A stretch of DNA of 64,000 nucleotides from Ottelia alismoides (Eukaryota; Streptophyta; Magnoliopsida; Alismatales; Hydrocharitaceae). Numbering within the stretch: position 1 is the first letter of the stretch; every line of letters begins with the position of its first letter. The notes beneath the pieces are model-generated. The model was not told where the DNA came from and did no database searches. It saw only the letters and a list, made by a program, of their open reading frames with translations. The translations under genes were made by a program, and so were the position numbers. Positions 43,169 to 54,800 of the stretch are shown here, piece by piece. Location: the NCBI GenBank assembly GCA_037367405.1, contig JAZKJV010010627.1, positions 1,054,001 to 1,118,000 on the forward strand, read 5' to 3'.

Positions 43169-43243
43169 GTGAGGGAGATCACAAATTTCTTTAGCAAAGA
43201 AGTGAACCGTTGGAGTATTGAAGCTTTGTCTGCAATACAAGAG
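43169..43243 (+). CDS. CENH3: CENH3 exon 3 (loop 1 and start of helix 2)
   Basis: 75 bp, 25 codons, phase 0 at both ends: VREITNFFSKEV followed by NRWSIEALSAIQE. It continues the histone fold where exon 2 stops (PFIRT | VREI). The loop 1 text between VREI and the ALxAxQE helix is longer than in canonical H3 and carries the Trp after Arg (NRW) that plant CENH3 proteins share (rice and Arabidopsis have SRW/NRW); this region belongs to the centromere-targeting domain. The acceptor TTTTAG|GTG and donor GAG|GTATGC are good splice sites, and the exon ends at LQE/IQE where other plant CENH3 genes also have an exon border. No stop or frameshift is present. Since exon 2 lies 38.95 kb away, the link depends on protein logic and phase. 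Confidence 0.85.
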
Positions 43244-43680
43244 GTATGCAGGATATCACCCTCTCAACTTCTCTCTATAAAGTGGATGTCAAGAAAATAG
43301 TCAGCCATTTCAAGCCGTGTAAACATAGATATGCCAATAACCAGTGGTTGAGCCTCTTTATTCAATTCTATTGGCTTTGAGTCTACAAATGGTGAAGTTT
43401 GACTTCCGTGTACACATTGATTTCTGTCCTTCCATTGGACGTAAAGGCCATGCTTGAGGATTTCAATAAAAAGGTAATCCCATTCAGAGGTTGTCACTAC
43501 TACTGGTTTGAGCATCTATACTCAAGCTAAATTATCCCGTGGACATGGATGCTATTGTTGAGATTCTCTATGTTTGTATACTTCCATCTTTTTTACTGTG
43601 CTCATTTTTCCTTTGAAAAGGCCCTTGTGCCCAACTTGGTTCGAGAAGATTTTACACCATGTATCATGCACACAAATGGA
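43244..43680 (+). other. CENH3 intron 3, first part
   Basis: Starts GTATGC after exon 3. No further histone exon (AAE-x-Y-L-V.. helix 2, or the C-terminal ARR block) is found up to Copia-10 or after it at 60722-61340. The intron therefore appears to run beyond the window (>20.7 kb), or the 3' half of the gene is missing. Confidence 0.55.
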
Positions 43681-43825
43681 TGCAGAAACAAAATTATGAG
43701 TTGATTCATTACGAGGCTTTAGGGTTTTCTTATATAAGAGGAGAATCCTGTTGGGAAAATTACACAATAGAGATGGAAAGAAAAAGGAATACATAAAACC
43801 AACAAAGTTAAAATCTCTCTCAACA
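43681..43825 (-). repeat. Copia-10 3' LTR
   Basis: TGCAGAAACAAAATTATGAG .. ATCTCTCTCAACA; followed by the polypurine complement CCCCCTCCCTCAAG. Confidence 0.85.
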
Positions 43826-44754
43826 CCCCCTCCCTCAAGATGGATCATATATATCTATCATGCTTAGCTTGGAACAACACCTCTGGAATGGCCCTTTAGC
43901 TAGGGCCTTGGCGAACACATCTGCTGTCTATTCCCCTGAACTGCCGTGAAGAGTATAGATGAAGCCCTTCTGAATCATATCACGAGTGTAGTGACGATCA
44001 ACCTCAATATGCTTGGTCCTCCCATGCAAGGCATGGTTGTTGGCAATGAAAAGAGCAGCTTGGTTGTCACATTGCAAATGCATGGGAATAGACACACTAA
44101 TGGCTAGGTCATTTACAACGGATCTAACCACATCATCCTTGTACTCCCTGTGCCATGGCCTTGTATTCTGACTCTACATTAGATATGGCAACCATGGTTT
44201 GCTTCTTGCTCTTCCTTGACACCAAAGGGCTCCCTATGAACACTGTAGAACATGAGGTAGACTTCCTATCCTTAGGATCTGCATAATCTATGTCTGCGCA
44301 TGCTGGCATGTAACGACAAAGGATGCCCCTTTGCTAAAGAACAATCTAGTACTAGGAGAGGACCTCATATACTTCAGAATCATATGGACCGCATCTATAT
44401 ATGCCTATCTAGGCTACTCCATAAATCGGTTGACCCTGCTCATTGCAAAAAGAGATGTCTGGCCTAGTGGTTGTCACATGTAGGAGCTTCCCAATGAGCT
44501 CTCTGTAAAGATAAAAAATATCTCTCAAGTCAAGTATGTTCTTGTTGTTTCCTAGCAAACTCAAGTTCAAGGAAGTAACGTAAATCGTCAATGTCCTTGG
44601 TGGCAAAATGCGGTCCAAGGAAGTCCTTAGCTGTGCGGATAACTGGCACATCATCTCCTGTAACAATGATATCATCAACATAGACCGATATAGCGACTAT
44701 ACCTCGCTAAGTCCTCTGAGCAAACAATGAATGATCTGTAATCGATATCATAAG
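43826..44754 (-). pseudogene. Copia-10 RNase H and RT C-terminal part
   Basis: Minus strand: VVNDLAISVSIPMHL, CDNQAALFIANNHAL and HIEVDRHYTRDMIQKGF (43928-44131), then decayed ADIDYADP-like and SRVNRFME-like text, and a YVDD region near 44675-44690. Many stops and frameshifts. It continues on the far side of the L1-type LINE at 48868. Confidence 0.8.
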
Positions 44755-45603
44755 TCCCTGTTGTTTCGGGGTCCGCGGCATTGGTCGGAGGCGGTCGTTT
44801 CGGGGTCCGTGGCATCTCGTTTTGTTCAAAAGCTTGCTTCTTTGCGGGTCCGGCTAGCAGCCTTCAAGAGGGAGTCTAGAGCGGTTAGATGTGCGGCAAG
44901 GGTGGACGCGGAGGAGACTATCTGGCGTCTCGACGCGCTTGGGGACACCAGAGATCTCTCGGAGGTGGAGCTTGCCGACCGCGCTGCTGCCCAATTGGTA
45001 GTTGCTCGGGAGGATAAGAAGCGCGTGACGGGGCAACGCTCGAGGAGCATGTGGCTTAGGGAGGGGGACGCGAATACCTCCTTCTTTCATCGTGTGGCTA
45101 GTGGGATGCGGAAGGCGAATGCGCTGCGGTCCATCGTCATTGAGGGGAATCACGTGAAGGGAAATAGAGAGATGGGGAGGGCTATTGCGGAGCACTTCAA
45201 GGGCGTGTCGGCTTCGACTATCCCGAGGCTTTTGAGGTGGTTGGGATCGGGCACGCGTTAGGTGGCAGGCGATCAGGTTGACTGCCTTATTCGGGACTGG
45301 TCCTTGGAGGAACTTAAAGATGCGGTGTGGGAGCTTAATGCTGATGCGGCTCCTGGCCCGGATGGGTTCCCTGTGGCGTTTTACAAGGATTTTTGGGATC
45401 TCGTGGGCCACGAGGTGTTAGAGGTGGCTCTGGAGTTCTGTCAGGGAAACGCGGGCTTCGACAGGATCAACCGCGCTCTCATTATTTTGTTGCCCAAGTC
45501 GTCGGCGCCGACCTCCATTGAGGACTTTCGCCCTATTGCGGTCTCGAACGCCATTTATCTCATTATTGCGAAGGTTCTCGCTACTTGGTTGTCTGGCATT
45601 ATT

Positions 45604-46560
45604 TTTTTTGAGGCCCAAAAGAAGGGGGAGACACTCAGCGGTGTTCACCCCAATTTATTAAAAAAGAAAGGAAAATACACAAAAACGAGAAAAAGAGGAA
45701 AAAAGAAAAGCACAAGCTGTACAACAAAGCTCCACCGCCCCCACAAAACAAACACTACACTGGGGCCTAAACCACAACCCAATCAACCACAAGTCTCGCA
45801 CAATGAATAAGCACGTTGTCCTTGTAGAAGCGTTGACCCGAGAAGATGGCCCCATTCCTCCCCAACCAAATCGACCAGAGCCTTGCAATTGGCAACAAGA
45901 CGATCCTTCGCTCCCTGTTTCTGTTAAGCACCAGCGACCCACAAAAAGCCGCCAAGTCATCCGTTCTCACCCAATCCACTTCCGCTTCCTCCCAAACCCC
46001 TCTTACCGTTGGGCATTCGAAGAATAAATGCTCAATGCTCTCCACTGCCGAATTGCATAACACACAAGTAGCGGATATATTGCCAAAACCCTCGCGCAAC
46101 GATCTCTCGTCATCAGCCTCTGTCTGCGAAAAAGCCATAGAAAGACGCCAATGTGCTCAGGACTCTTCAGGCTCCAGAAAAAAGAACAATCACGCATCAG
46201 CAAATCAGACCGCGCCGGAGGGGGCCCAATCAAAGCCCCATAAGCTTTTCACGTCGAAAAGGGACCACCCCTCCAGGCCCAGTGATCCCGACCATCACCA
46301 GGCCTACCCGCGTCACCGATGGCGTCCAAAAGGGAGATAAAATCATCAAGCCTCTGATCCGAAAAATTTACCAGGAAGGGCGGACACCAACACCCATCCG
46401 CCCAACAAGAAGCGATAGAGGCATCTTTGTCAGCCGTCAGCGCAAACAACCGCGGGAACCGCAAACTCAAGGAACCCCTTCCCGTCCAATCGTCCTTCCA
46501 AAATTTAAACAACTCATCATTCCCCACTATCGTCCTAAACAACGATAGAGGCATCTTTTT
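45604..46560 (-). mobile_element. LINE-b: 5'-truncated LINE inserted in LINE-a
   Basis: A 957-bp minus-strand LINE 3' end, with its poly(A) as a T run at 45602-45609. It is flanked by the perfect 15-bp TSD TTGTCTGGCATTATT (45589-45603 and 46561-46575). Removing it restores the LINE-a text WLSGIINGVVSPSQSAF. Minus-strand text includes FPRLFALTADKDASIASCW, LFRRQRLMTRDRCARVL and EHLFFECPTVRGVWEEA (zinc-binding region) with FYKDNVLIHCARLV at the end. It is closely related to LINE-a (same family). Confidence 0.95.
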
Positions 46561-46647
46561 TTGTCTGGCATTATTAACGGTGTTGTCTCCCCGTCGCAAT
46601 CAGCCTTCATCCCGGGGCGCCAGATTGCTGATTGCCTCACGCTTGCG

Positions 46648-46853
46648 CAAGGCCTTAAATGTCGGTTTCGGTCACCATTTCGGTATCGACCAAAACAGAA
46701 TTTCGATGGAATTTCGATCGAAATTTCGGTCATTTCGATCATTTTTTGTACTACGACCCCCATATTTCGGTCATTTCGATCAAATTTCGATTTCGACTGG
46801 ATATCGATATTCGACAGAAATTCGACCGAATTTCGCTGAAATTTGAGGCCATA
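46648..46853 (+). mobile_element. MITE M5 (hAT-like TTTCGGTC family)
   Basis: 206 bp, CAAGGCCTTAAATG .. AAATTTGAGGCCATA, with the 8-bp TSD CGCTTGCG (46640-46647 and 46854-46861); the last base is changed from G to A. It is shorter than M4 because of an internal loss. Inserted in the RT domain of LINE-a, just before the DFRKAYD block. Confidence 0.92.
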
Positions 46854-48867
46854 CGCTTGCGTCGGAGGTCATTGCTGATTGGAAAAGGAGGGAGGTGCGT
46901 GGCATCATGTGGAAAATGGACTTCAGAAAGGCCTACGATTGCCTTGATTGGAGGTTTCTCTGGTCGGTGCTTAGGAGGAAGGGGTTCTTGGAGTTGTGGA
47001 TAACGTGGGTGAGGCGGTGTATCACTACCGCCTCGTTGTCTATCTTGGTCAACGATCGTCCGGAGGGGGGATGGATCTAGCCGCGGAGGGGGGTGTGCCA
47101 GGGCTGCCCTCTTGCACCTTTGATCTTTATTCTGGCGGCCGATGTTCTATCTGACTTTGCTGCTAATATGGTTGGCAGCGGCCTCTCGCGGGGCTTTTCC
47201 AGGGGGGATGCGCATATCCCTATCTTGCAATACGTGGATGATACGTTGTTTCTCTTGGAGGGGGTGTGGCGGAGGCGCGGGGTATGGCCGTGGCTCTGGA
47301 GGTCTTCGGCGAGCTGTTCGGGTTGGTCAAGAACGAGGCCAAGTCCATGTTCGTGCCCTTCGGCACTGCGGTCCTGGACCGTGATGATTATGCAGTGGCT
47401 TTGGGGTCGGCGTGCTCTTCACTGTCAATGGATTACTTGGGGATGCCCTTGAACGTGGGGAGGACGCGGCTGAGGGACTGGCTGAGGGTAGTGGAGAAAG
47501 TGGAGGCGAGATTGGCGGGCTGGAAGGCCGCGATTTTATCGAGAGGTGGCAGACTTGTTTTAATTAAGGCGGTCCTTTCGGCGATTCTGATTTACTTTTT
47601 GTCCAACCGGAAGATGCCCAAGGGGATCAAGGCTCGGCTGGAGAAGCGTGTGCACGCCTTCTTGTGGGGGAAGCGAGGGATGGGGCGAGGGGGATCCACT
47701 TGGTTGGGTGGGAAGATATTACTTACGGGAAGGAGCAGGGGGGGCTGGGGATCAAGTCGCTCGCGCATATGAACGAGGCCTTGCTCCTTAAGTGGGCGTG
47801 CAAGATTTGGGGGCCGGGGGAGGATCTCTGCTGCAGTGTCGTGCGGAGGATTTATGATGTGGGGGGAGGTTTGCCGTCGCAGATCTGCCGTATTGCTTCC
47901 CCTACCATGTTTTGGAGGGGGGTGGTGGAGGTGTTCTTGAAGAATATTGAGCTTTTCAGGCTGATGCTTGGTGGTGGGGGGGGAGTCCTTCTCCTTCTGG
48001 ACGGACGATTGGGCGGGCGGGAGGGGGACCCCTTTGCTCCCGCTTCCCGCGGTTATTTGCGTTGGCTGAAGATAAATCTTGTTCGGTTGCGACTTGCTGG
48101 TTGGATGGGAATTGGCGTCCAACTTTTTTCGCGAATTTCTCGGATCGGAGTCTGGAGGAATTCTTGGCGTTGATCGAGGCGGTGAGGGAGGTTGGTCGCC
48201 CTCCTAGGGGACGCGATCACTGGTGCTGGAAGGAGTCCCCCTTCACGGTCAAGAAGGCCTTTGGCGCTATCACTAGATCGCCACCGTCACTCTTGGAGAG
48301 TATCACTCTTGATTGTGCCTTTCTGTGGGTTCTGAAGCTTCCGGAGCGGGTTGGCTTCTTTTTTGGCTGCTGCGGAGGAAGAGGTTGATGACGAGGGACC
48401 GTTGTGCCCGGCTCTTAGGTGTGATCCGATAGATGTCTGCTTTGCGATGCGGCGGTTGAGTCCGTGGAGCATCTCTTTTTTTTATGCCCCAAGGTGGTTG
48501 AGATTTGGCAGGGGGCTGATTTGGGTTAGTATTGCACTAGTGACCTCCAGTCGTTCTGGTCCGAGCTTCGGGCTAATAAGGGGAGGTCGATGCTGGAGTT
48601 GCTACTTCCGGTGGCTGTGCTATGGGCGATTTGGCGGGGGAGAAATGGCTTATTGTTCTCGGGCCAAAGGTTTTATAAGGAGAATGTGGGCTCTTTTGCA
48701 AAACACCTGGTGAGGGACTGGGCGTTGTAATGACTTTGTAGTGTGGTTTTTGTTTTATTCTGTTGTCCTATCTGTTCCCTCTTTTTATTGAATAAGATTT
48801 TTGGGGAGTGCACCATCGAGTGTATCCCCCTTGCTTCTGGATTTCAAAAAAAATATCCCTGTTGTTT

Positions 48868-50812
48868 TATCAAGTTTGAGAGCTTATGAAACCATGCTCT
48901 AGGACTCTTCTTAAGGCCATAGATAGCCTTGTAAAGTCTGCAAACCATCTGACACTCTCCCTCAACAACGAACCTAGGTGGCTGTTGCATGTAGTCTTCC
49001 TCCTGCATGTCACCATAGAGAAATGTAATCTTCTCATCAAGCTGAGATAATGACCAATCCGTATCACTGCAACTGAGAGAAGGATCCACAATGTAGAATG
49101 ATGAGCCACGGGAGAGAAGGTACCCTGATAGTCTGCCCCGTACACTTGGGTAAACCCATGAGCCACAAGCTCGCCTAGTGACGAGAACACTGCCATCTGC
49201 ATGGTTCTTCACCGTGAACAACCACTTGCATCCCACCACAAATGCTCCTGTAGGAGCTGTAACAATGTTCCTCGTGCTATGTGACTGTAGCGCGACCATC
49301 TCCTTCTCCATGGCAAGCGCCACTTACTGTCTCGTATGGTCTCCTGATATGTTCGTGGAGTCCCTACTACTGACATGCCCACGATAAACTACTTGAAGTT
49401 TCTGATATACACCCCAAAGAGACATGTGCAGAAAGAGGATACATACCACATGTACGCCTCCGTTTCCGCAGAGCAATCTCATCAAGGTCACATACATCCT
49501 CCCTAATATGTAAGCTAGCCTTCTGAGAAGGCACTTGCTCGTCCTGTATAGTAACCTATTACATAGACAAATCACCAGTGCCATCAGTAGAAACAATGTA
49601 AGGTGTGCTGGATGATGGGGAAGGCCCATGAGCTTGGGGAATAATGGGATGCATACGAATGTACCAATGCATCAAAAACTGAACCAACGTACTGGGCGAT
49701 GGGGACGGTCGAGCAACCACAAAAGGAGGTGGCGGTGGAGGTGGTAGAGTAGGAGGGACCACTGATGGAGCTGGTGGTGGAGTAGGAAGGTCCACTAAAG
49801 GAGGTGGTGGTGAAGGAGGATGTGGTACGTGTACATCCTCCCTTGACTCAGATGCAATCATCCTATCACATGTAGGAGTAAAGTACATAATCGACTTAAA
49901 GAATGTGTCATCAACACATACATAGTACGCTCGTCTAACGGGATTGAAGTAGTGATACCCTTTATGGGTCCGAGAGTACCTACAAAAATGCAGTTGATTG
50001 CTTTGAAAGAGAGCTTGTCACGATCAAGGGTCAGGTGGTTAACAAAGGCACTAAACCAAATATACGTCGTGTTAGCGGGAAAAGATCCTTATCAGGAAAC
50101 ACAATTGAAAAAGGAATCTTTTTACCTAACACAGAAGACGTCATCCTATTGACCATGTAACATGCAATAAGAATAAGATCATCCACCCAGAAGGAGTAGG
50201 GAGCACGACCTTGAGTGATAAGATTTTAGGTCACATCAAGAAGATGACGGTATTTGTATTTTGCAGCATTGTTCTGCTAAGAAGTGTAAAGGCAAGAAGT
50301 CTGATGTGTAATGCCATGAGATCTGAAGAAATGAGATAATTAAGTAGTGCAAAACTCCAAGGCATTTCAGGGCGAACATACTTGATCATAGCAGAAAAAT
50401 ATTCTTTTTTTCATACATATATGATTGAAGGATAAACATAACCTCAGGTTTATTTTTCAATGGAAAAATTCATGACAATCTAGAGTAATCATTCATAACT
50501 ACAAGATAAAACATATGCTCCTGATGACTAGAGACACGACTAGGACCACATATATTAAAATGTACTAACTCTAATAGTGGGAAGACTTTACACATCTTCT
50601 ATAGAGGAAGATGACCGAACTGAAGGTGACATGAGTAGGGGGAGTCCGACCTAGTGGGATTGGAAGAGGCACTGACATATAGATATTGAATCAGTCTGTG
50701 GAGTCTCCCTTGCTCATTGCTACATCCAAATTCCCTGTTCGTGAGTATATCCTGAAACACAAGAGAAGAGGAGTCAATGATGATACGACAATGTAATCTT
50801 GGGTGGTTTGAC
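48868..50812 (-). pseudogene. Copia-10 RT N-terminus, spacer and integrase
   Basis: RT start around 49323 (MALAMEKEMVALQSHSTRN, then PTGAFVVGCKWLFTVKNHAD) through YMQQPPRFVVEGECQMVC. The proline-rich spacer is an open frame (49559-49888). Integrase between ~49900 and 50600 is recognisable only in pieces (QLKEST-like and SRVSSHQEHM-like text). The end of the protease region (LVFQDILT) lies at ~50750. Stops are frequent. Confidence 0.75.
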
Positions 50813-50813
50813 C

Positions 50814-51179
50814 AACAACAACAACAAAGCCTTTTCCTACATTAAGCAGGGTTGGCTACTTGGATTCGTTGCCTCCATTTAGATCTATCTTGGGTTAATC
50901 TTGGACTTATATCCAAAAAGCTAAGATCCCTTTGTTAGTCCCATTCCAACACTTCTTGGGCCTTCCTCGCCCTCTCTTAGCCGGTTCAGCATCCTAAATC
51001 TCGTATCTCCTAATCGGTGCATCAACCGACCTTCTTTGCAAGTGGCTAAACCACTTTAAGCGATTTTCTCGCATTTTATCCTCGATCGGAGCTACACCAA
51101 CTTTCCTTATGATTGCATCATTACGAATCCGATCTTTATGTGTTTGTCCACACATCCACCTTACCATTTTTATTATTAC
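50814..51179 (-). pseudogene. RTE LINE 3' part beyond Copia-11
   Basis: Decayed coding end and 3' UTR of the RTE LINE. Low-complexity CAACAACAACAAC at the border is typical for RTE 3' ends read from the other strand. It joins 56435 across Copia-11 at the shared ATTAC. Confidence 0.75.
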
Positions 51180-51327
51180 TGTAGAGATATATGTTATTCT
51201 CTTTTGTACAGTTCCGTATTTTCTTTTTCCTTTTGGACTCTTGATGTATTTTACCCATAGTCTACTCTCCTATATAAGAGAGCCTAGGGTTTGTGGAATA
51301 AACAAGTCTCTTATTTTTTTCCCAACA
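51180..51327 (+). repeat. Copia-11 5' LTR
   Basis: TGTAGAGATATATGTTATTC .. TTTTTTTCCCAACA, with the TATA box in CTCCTATATAAGAGAGCC. Confidence 0.93.
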
Positions 51328-51836
51328 TGGTATCAGAGCGACGGTCCTAGACTGGAGTTCTCGAACCAAACCCTAACCCTAGCCTCCACCTTCGAGCCCT
51401 CCGCACGCGCGCCTCCCCACCTCGCGCCGCCCTCGGCCCTGCTCGGCCCCGATCGGTCTCGTGCCGTCTCCAGCACCGCGCTAGGCCCTGTGTGCCGTCT
51501 CCTGTGCGCTTCTGTGCGCGTTGCTGTGCGTGTTGCTGTGCGCACCAACCCCTGTGCACCGTCCCTGTGCGCGCCATCCCCTGTGCGTGTTGCTGTGCGC
51601 GCTCATGTGTGTGTTGCTGTGCGCGTTCCTGTGCGAACACCTGTGCGCGTGAAGCCCCTGATTTCCATGCGTGTGCAACCCTAGGTCAGTGCGTGTGCGG
51701 CTCCAGCCCTCGTTTCGCGCGCGCGTTTCCAAATCTATGGGTTTGTTTGCTTGAGTCTACACATGCAACTAAACCCGTGAATGTCCGTGTAGACGACCAT
51801 ATCTTCAGTCTACTACCCTATTCTTCTATTATCATA
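51328..51836 (+). other. Copia-11 leader with TGTGCGCGTTGC repeats
   Basis: After the primer-binding site come CCTAACCCTAGCC (telomere-like, near 51368) and a tract (51480-51650) of repeated TGTGCGCGTTGC/TGTGCGTG units. The tract is open in several frames on both strands (Cys/Ala or Arg/His-rich), which reflects the repeat and not a gene. Confidence 0.65.
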
Positions 51837-54800
51837 ATGTCAGAAAGCAAGGCAGATATTCCATCTACAGGCGCCTTCAGAGGTCCAACGCCCATTGTAA
51901 AGATGGACGGGTCGAATTACGAACTGTGGGCAATGCAGTTCATGAGTATGATGAAGTCAACCGGTAAGAAGCACATTCTTACTGAGGAAGAGCCTGCTGA
52001 GAAGACTGGGGTCAACGCCTCATGGGAGACAGATGATGCATATGTCAAGGTTTGGCTATCAGGAACTCTGACAATTGAGATTGCCAATGATATTCTCCAT
52101 CTGCCCACTGCAAAAGCAATGTGGGACATTCTGGCTGCTACATATTCACAGGCAAAGAATGAGACGAAGATTCTACAACTACAGCATAACATCTTCACAA
52201 TCAAACAGAATGATCATCCCTTACACTCATTATACATGTTTCTACGTGGAATGTTCGAGAAGGTCTACAGCTTCATGCCTCTCACAACCACTCCTGAGCA
52301 ACAGAAGACGTACCGGAATGCTACTATGATTGGTGTATTCCTGGTTGCTCTTGATCCAGAGTACGAGGCAACGCGTTCTCAGATCTTGGCAGATTCCACT
52401 ATTTCTCCGATGGAGGAAGCTTTTCATAGACCGAGTCGTATTACTGTTCCTTCATCCACTGCAAATCAGACCGCCTCAACCATGGCAGCGAATCGAGGTC
52501 GTGGAGGTCATCAGTTCCGTGGTCGTGACCTCGAGGTAGAGGGGGTCGTGTTCGTCCAACCTGCACCTTTTGTCACCGTTCTGGGCATACTGAAGAAACG
52601 TGCTATTCCAAACATGGATTTCCTGCTTCTGCACGAATAGCTGAACATATTGAGCCCCCATCTGCTTCATCTCTGGATCAACACTTTGATGATCTTGTAG
52701 CCCGTCCGAGGGGCATTATTTCTCCATCCGGTCCCGTTGCCATGGCCTCAAATTTCAGCGAAATTCAGTCGAATTTCTGTTGAATATCGATATCCAGTCG
52801 AAATCGAAATTCGACCGAAATGAACGAAATGACCGAAATATGGGGGTCCTAGTACAAAAAATGACCGAAATTCTGATCGAAATTCCATCGAAATTCCACC
52901 GAAATTCTGTTTTGGTCGATACCGAAATGGTGACCGAAACCGACATTTAGGGCCTTGCCCGTTGCATCAGTACCTGCTTCTGATAAACACTTCGATGTTG
53001 CTGCTTCTGCATCCACCGGTACCTCAGGTAGCACTTATGCATTTACTAGCAGTAATGGATCAGATACTTTAGAGTGGATCATGGACTCTGGTGCCACACA
53101 TCATCTGTGTGGTGATCAAGGTCTCCTTACGGCCTACCGACAGGTTCCTCCGGGCCGTACTGTGGTTATTGCCAATGGGAATCATTCTCCGATCACTGTT
53201 AGGGGGATATTAGACTGACACCCTCTATGCATCTCAAGAACGTGCTGCACGCACCTGATTTTTCTATGAATTTATTGTCCATTAGCCAACTTACAAAGCA
53301 TTTACATTGTCGAGCAATTTTTGATCCATCTCTCATCTTTCAGGACATCCTTACGGGCAACGTGATTGGGCGTGGCTATGAGCAAGGTGGCCTATATCGT
53401 CTCAGTCGGACCCCTTATGCCGGAGCCTCCTCTCTACCTGCTGTCTCCCCCTTCCTGTGGCACCTGCGCTTTGGACATCTACCGCTTTAGAAACTGTGTC
53501 GTGTGTTACCCCTGGTTTCACCTCACATGTCCATCTAATGTGAGGCTTGTCAGTTGGGAAAGCACCATCGGTCTACCTTTCCCAGTCGTCAGAGTCGGAG
53601 TAGTAGCTCCAAGTTTGAGTTGTTTCATGTCGATATCTGGGGTCCTAGTCATGTTCCTGATCGTCAGAACACAGGTTTTATATGGTTATTGTTGATGATT
53701 TCTCTCGTGTGTCTTGGGTCTTTTTGTTAAAGAATAAATCTGAAGCAGGGAATATTATCATAAATTTCATCAATGAAGTTCGTAATGTTTTTTCTGCATC
53801 TGTAAAGATTGTGAGAAGCGACAATGCTTTGGAATTTTGTACTCATACTCTCTCCAATTATTTTTCAACTCATGGAATTATCCACCAAACATCATGTGTC
53901 TATACTTCCCAACATAATGGAGTTGCGGAAAGGAAACATCGTCATTTACTTGATGTCACCAGGTCGCTTCTCATACAGAGTCATGCCCCTCATTCTTTCT
54001 GGGGCGATGCTGTCCTAACGACATGTTATCTCATTAATCGTATGCCGTCGTCTGACTTAGGTGAGAAGATTCCTTTCTCCCTTGTGTTTCCAGAAAAAGA
54101 ATTGTTCTCCCTCACTCCTCGTGTGTTTGGCTCGGTGGCCTTTGTTCCCCAGTTGTCTCCAGGGATTGACAAGCTCTCTCCTAGGGCTGTCAAGTGTGTC
54201 TTTGTCGGGTACTCCAGAACACAAAAGGGGTGCAGGTTCTATGATCCATTGCGTAGGAGATATTTTGTTAGTGCTGGTGTTACCTTTTTCGAGTCTGTTA
54301 TGTACATCTCTTCTACAGGTGATCAGTTGGTATCCTCTGGTACTGATGAAGCTATATACATGCCACCACAATCACCACCTCCACCACTACCATCACCACC
54401 TCCACCACTACCATCCCCTACACCTCCTGTTACCGTTCCTGTTTCCCCATTGCCATTCCACTATACCCGTCGGCCTGCTTTTGCTCATGGTCACCGCTCA
54501 TCATCTAGCTCGTCTGAGCTATGTTCTGAGAATATAATCAATATTGATGGATATAACGATTTACCTGAGCAGGATGTGTTACAGAGGCCAAATGAGGATG
54601 CATGTGATTTGGATCTTCCTATTGCACTTCGGAAACAGAATCACATCTGCGCATCATATCCTACAACATCCACTGTTTCTTTTGATCGCTTATCTGGAGA
54701 ATTCAGGAGCTTTGTCATTGCACTATCGGCGGTGGATTATCCACATAATTACCAAGATGCGTCGAAGGATAATAGATGGCGTTTAGCCATGGAGGAAGAA

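Larger units (their letters stand above)
44767..48728 (+). pseudogene. LINE-a ORF2: reverse transcriptase and zinc-binding region
   Basis: Starts upstream of RT (WLREGDANTSFFHRVAS). RT motifs: NADAAPGPDGFPVAFYKDFW (45337-45396), LLPKSSAPTSIEDFRPIAVS, then across LINE-b SPSQSAFIPGRQIADC, across M5 WKMDFRKAYDCLDWRFL (46910-46960), CQGCPLAPLIFILAADVLS (47096) and YVDD (47231-47242). The conserved LGMPLNVGR, WKAAILSRGGRLVLIKAVLS and GGLGIKSL blocks follow. The C-terminal zinc-binding domain is near 48330-48560. Lesions: stops at 45259 and 47080, frameshifts near 47265, 47660, 48060 and 48370. GC content is clearly higher than in the surrounding copia DNA. Confidence 0.9.
44767..48855 (+). mobile_element. 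L1-type LINE (LINE-a), 5'-truncated, inserted in Copia-10
   Basis: Flanked by the 12-bp direct repeat TCCCTGTTGTTT (44755-44766 and 48856-48867), with a poly(A) run at 48846-48853 directly before the right copy. It starts abruptly inside ORF2, so it is 5'-truncated. It contains LINE-b with its 15-bp duplication and MITE M5 with its 8-bp duplication; its own length is about 2.9 kb. Confidence 0.93.

Noticed and set aside
43244..43680. Possible CENH3 exon 4 (for example around MLEDFNKK at ~43450)
   Set aside because: The text does not match helix 2 (AAE-x-Y-L-V) or any histone block, and phases do not fit.
45346..48560. Host RNase H or reverse-transcriptase-like gene
   Set aside because: L1-type LINE ORF2 order, poly(A) end and target duplication show a retrotransposon copy with frameshifts.
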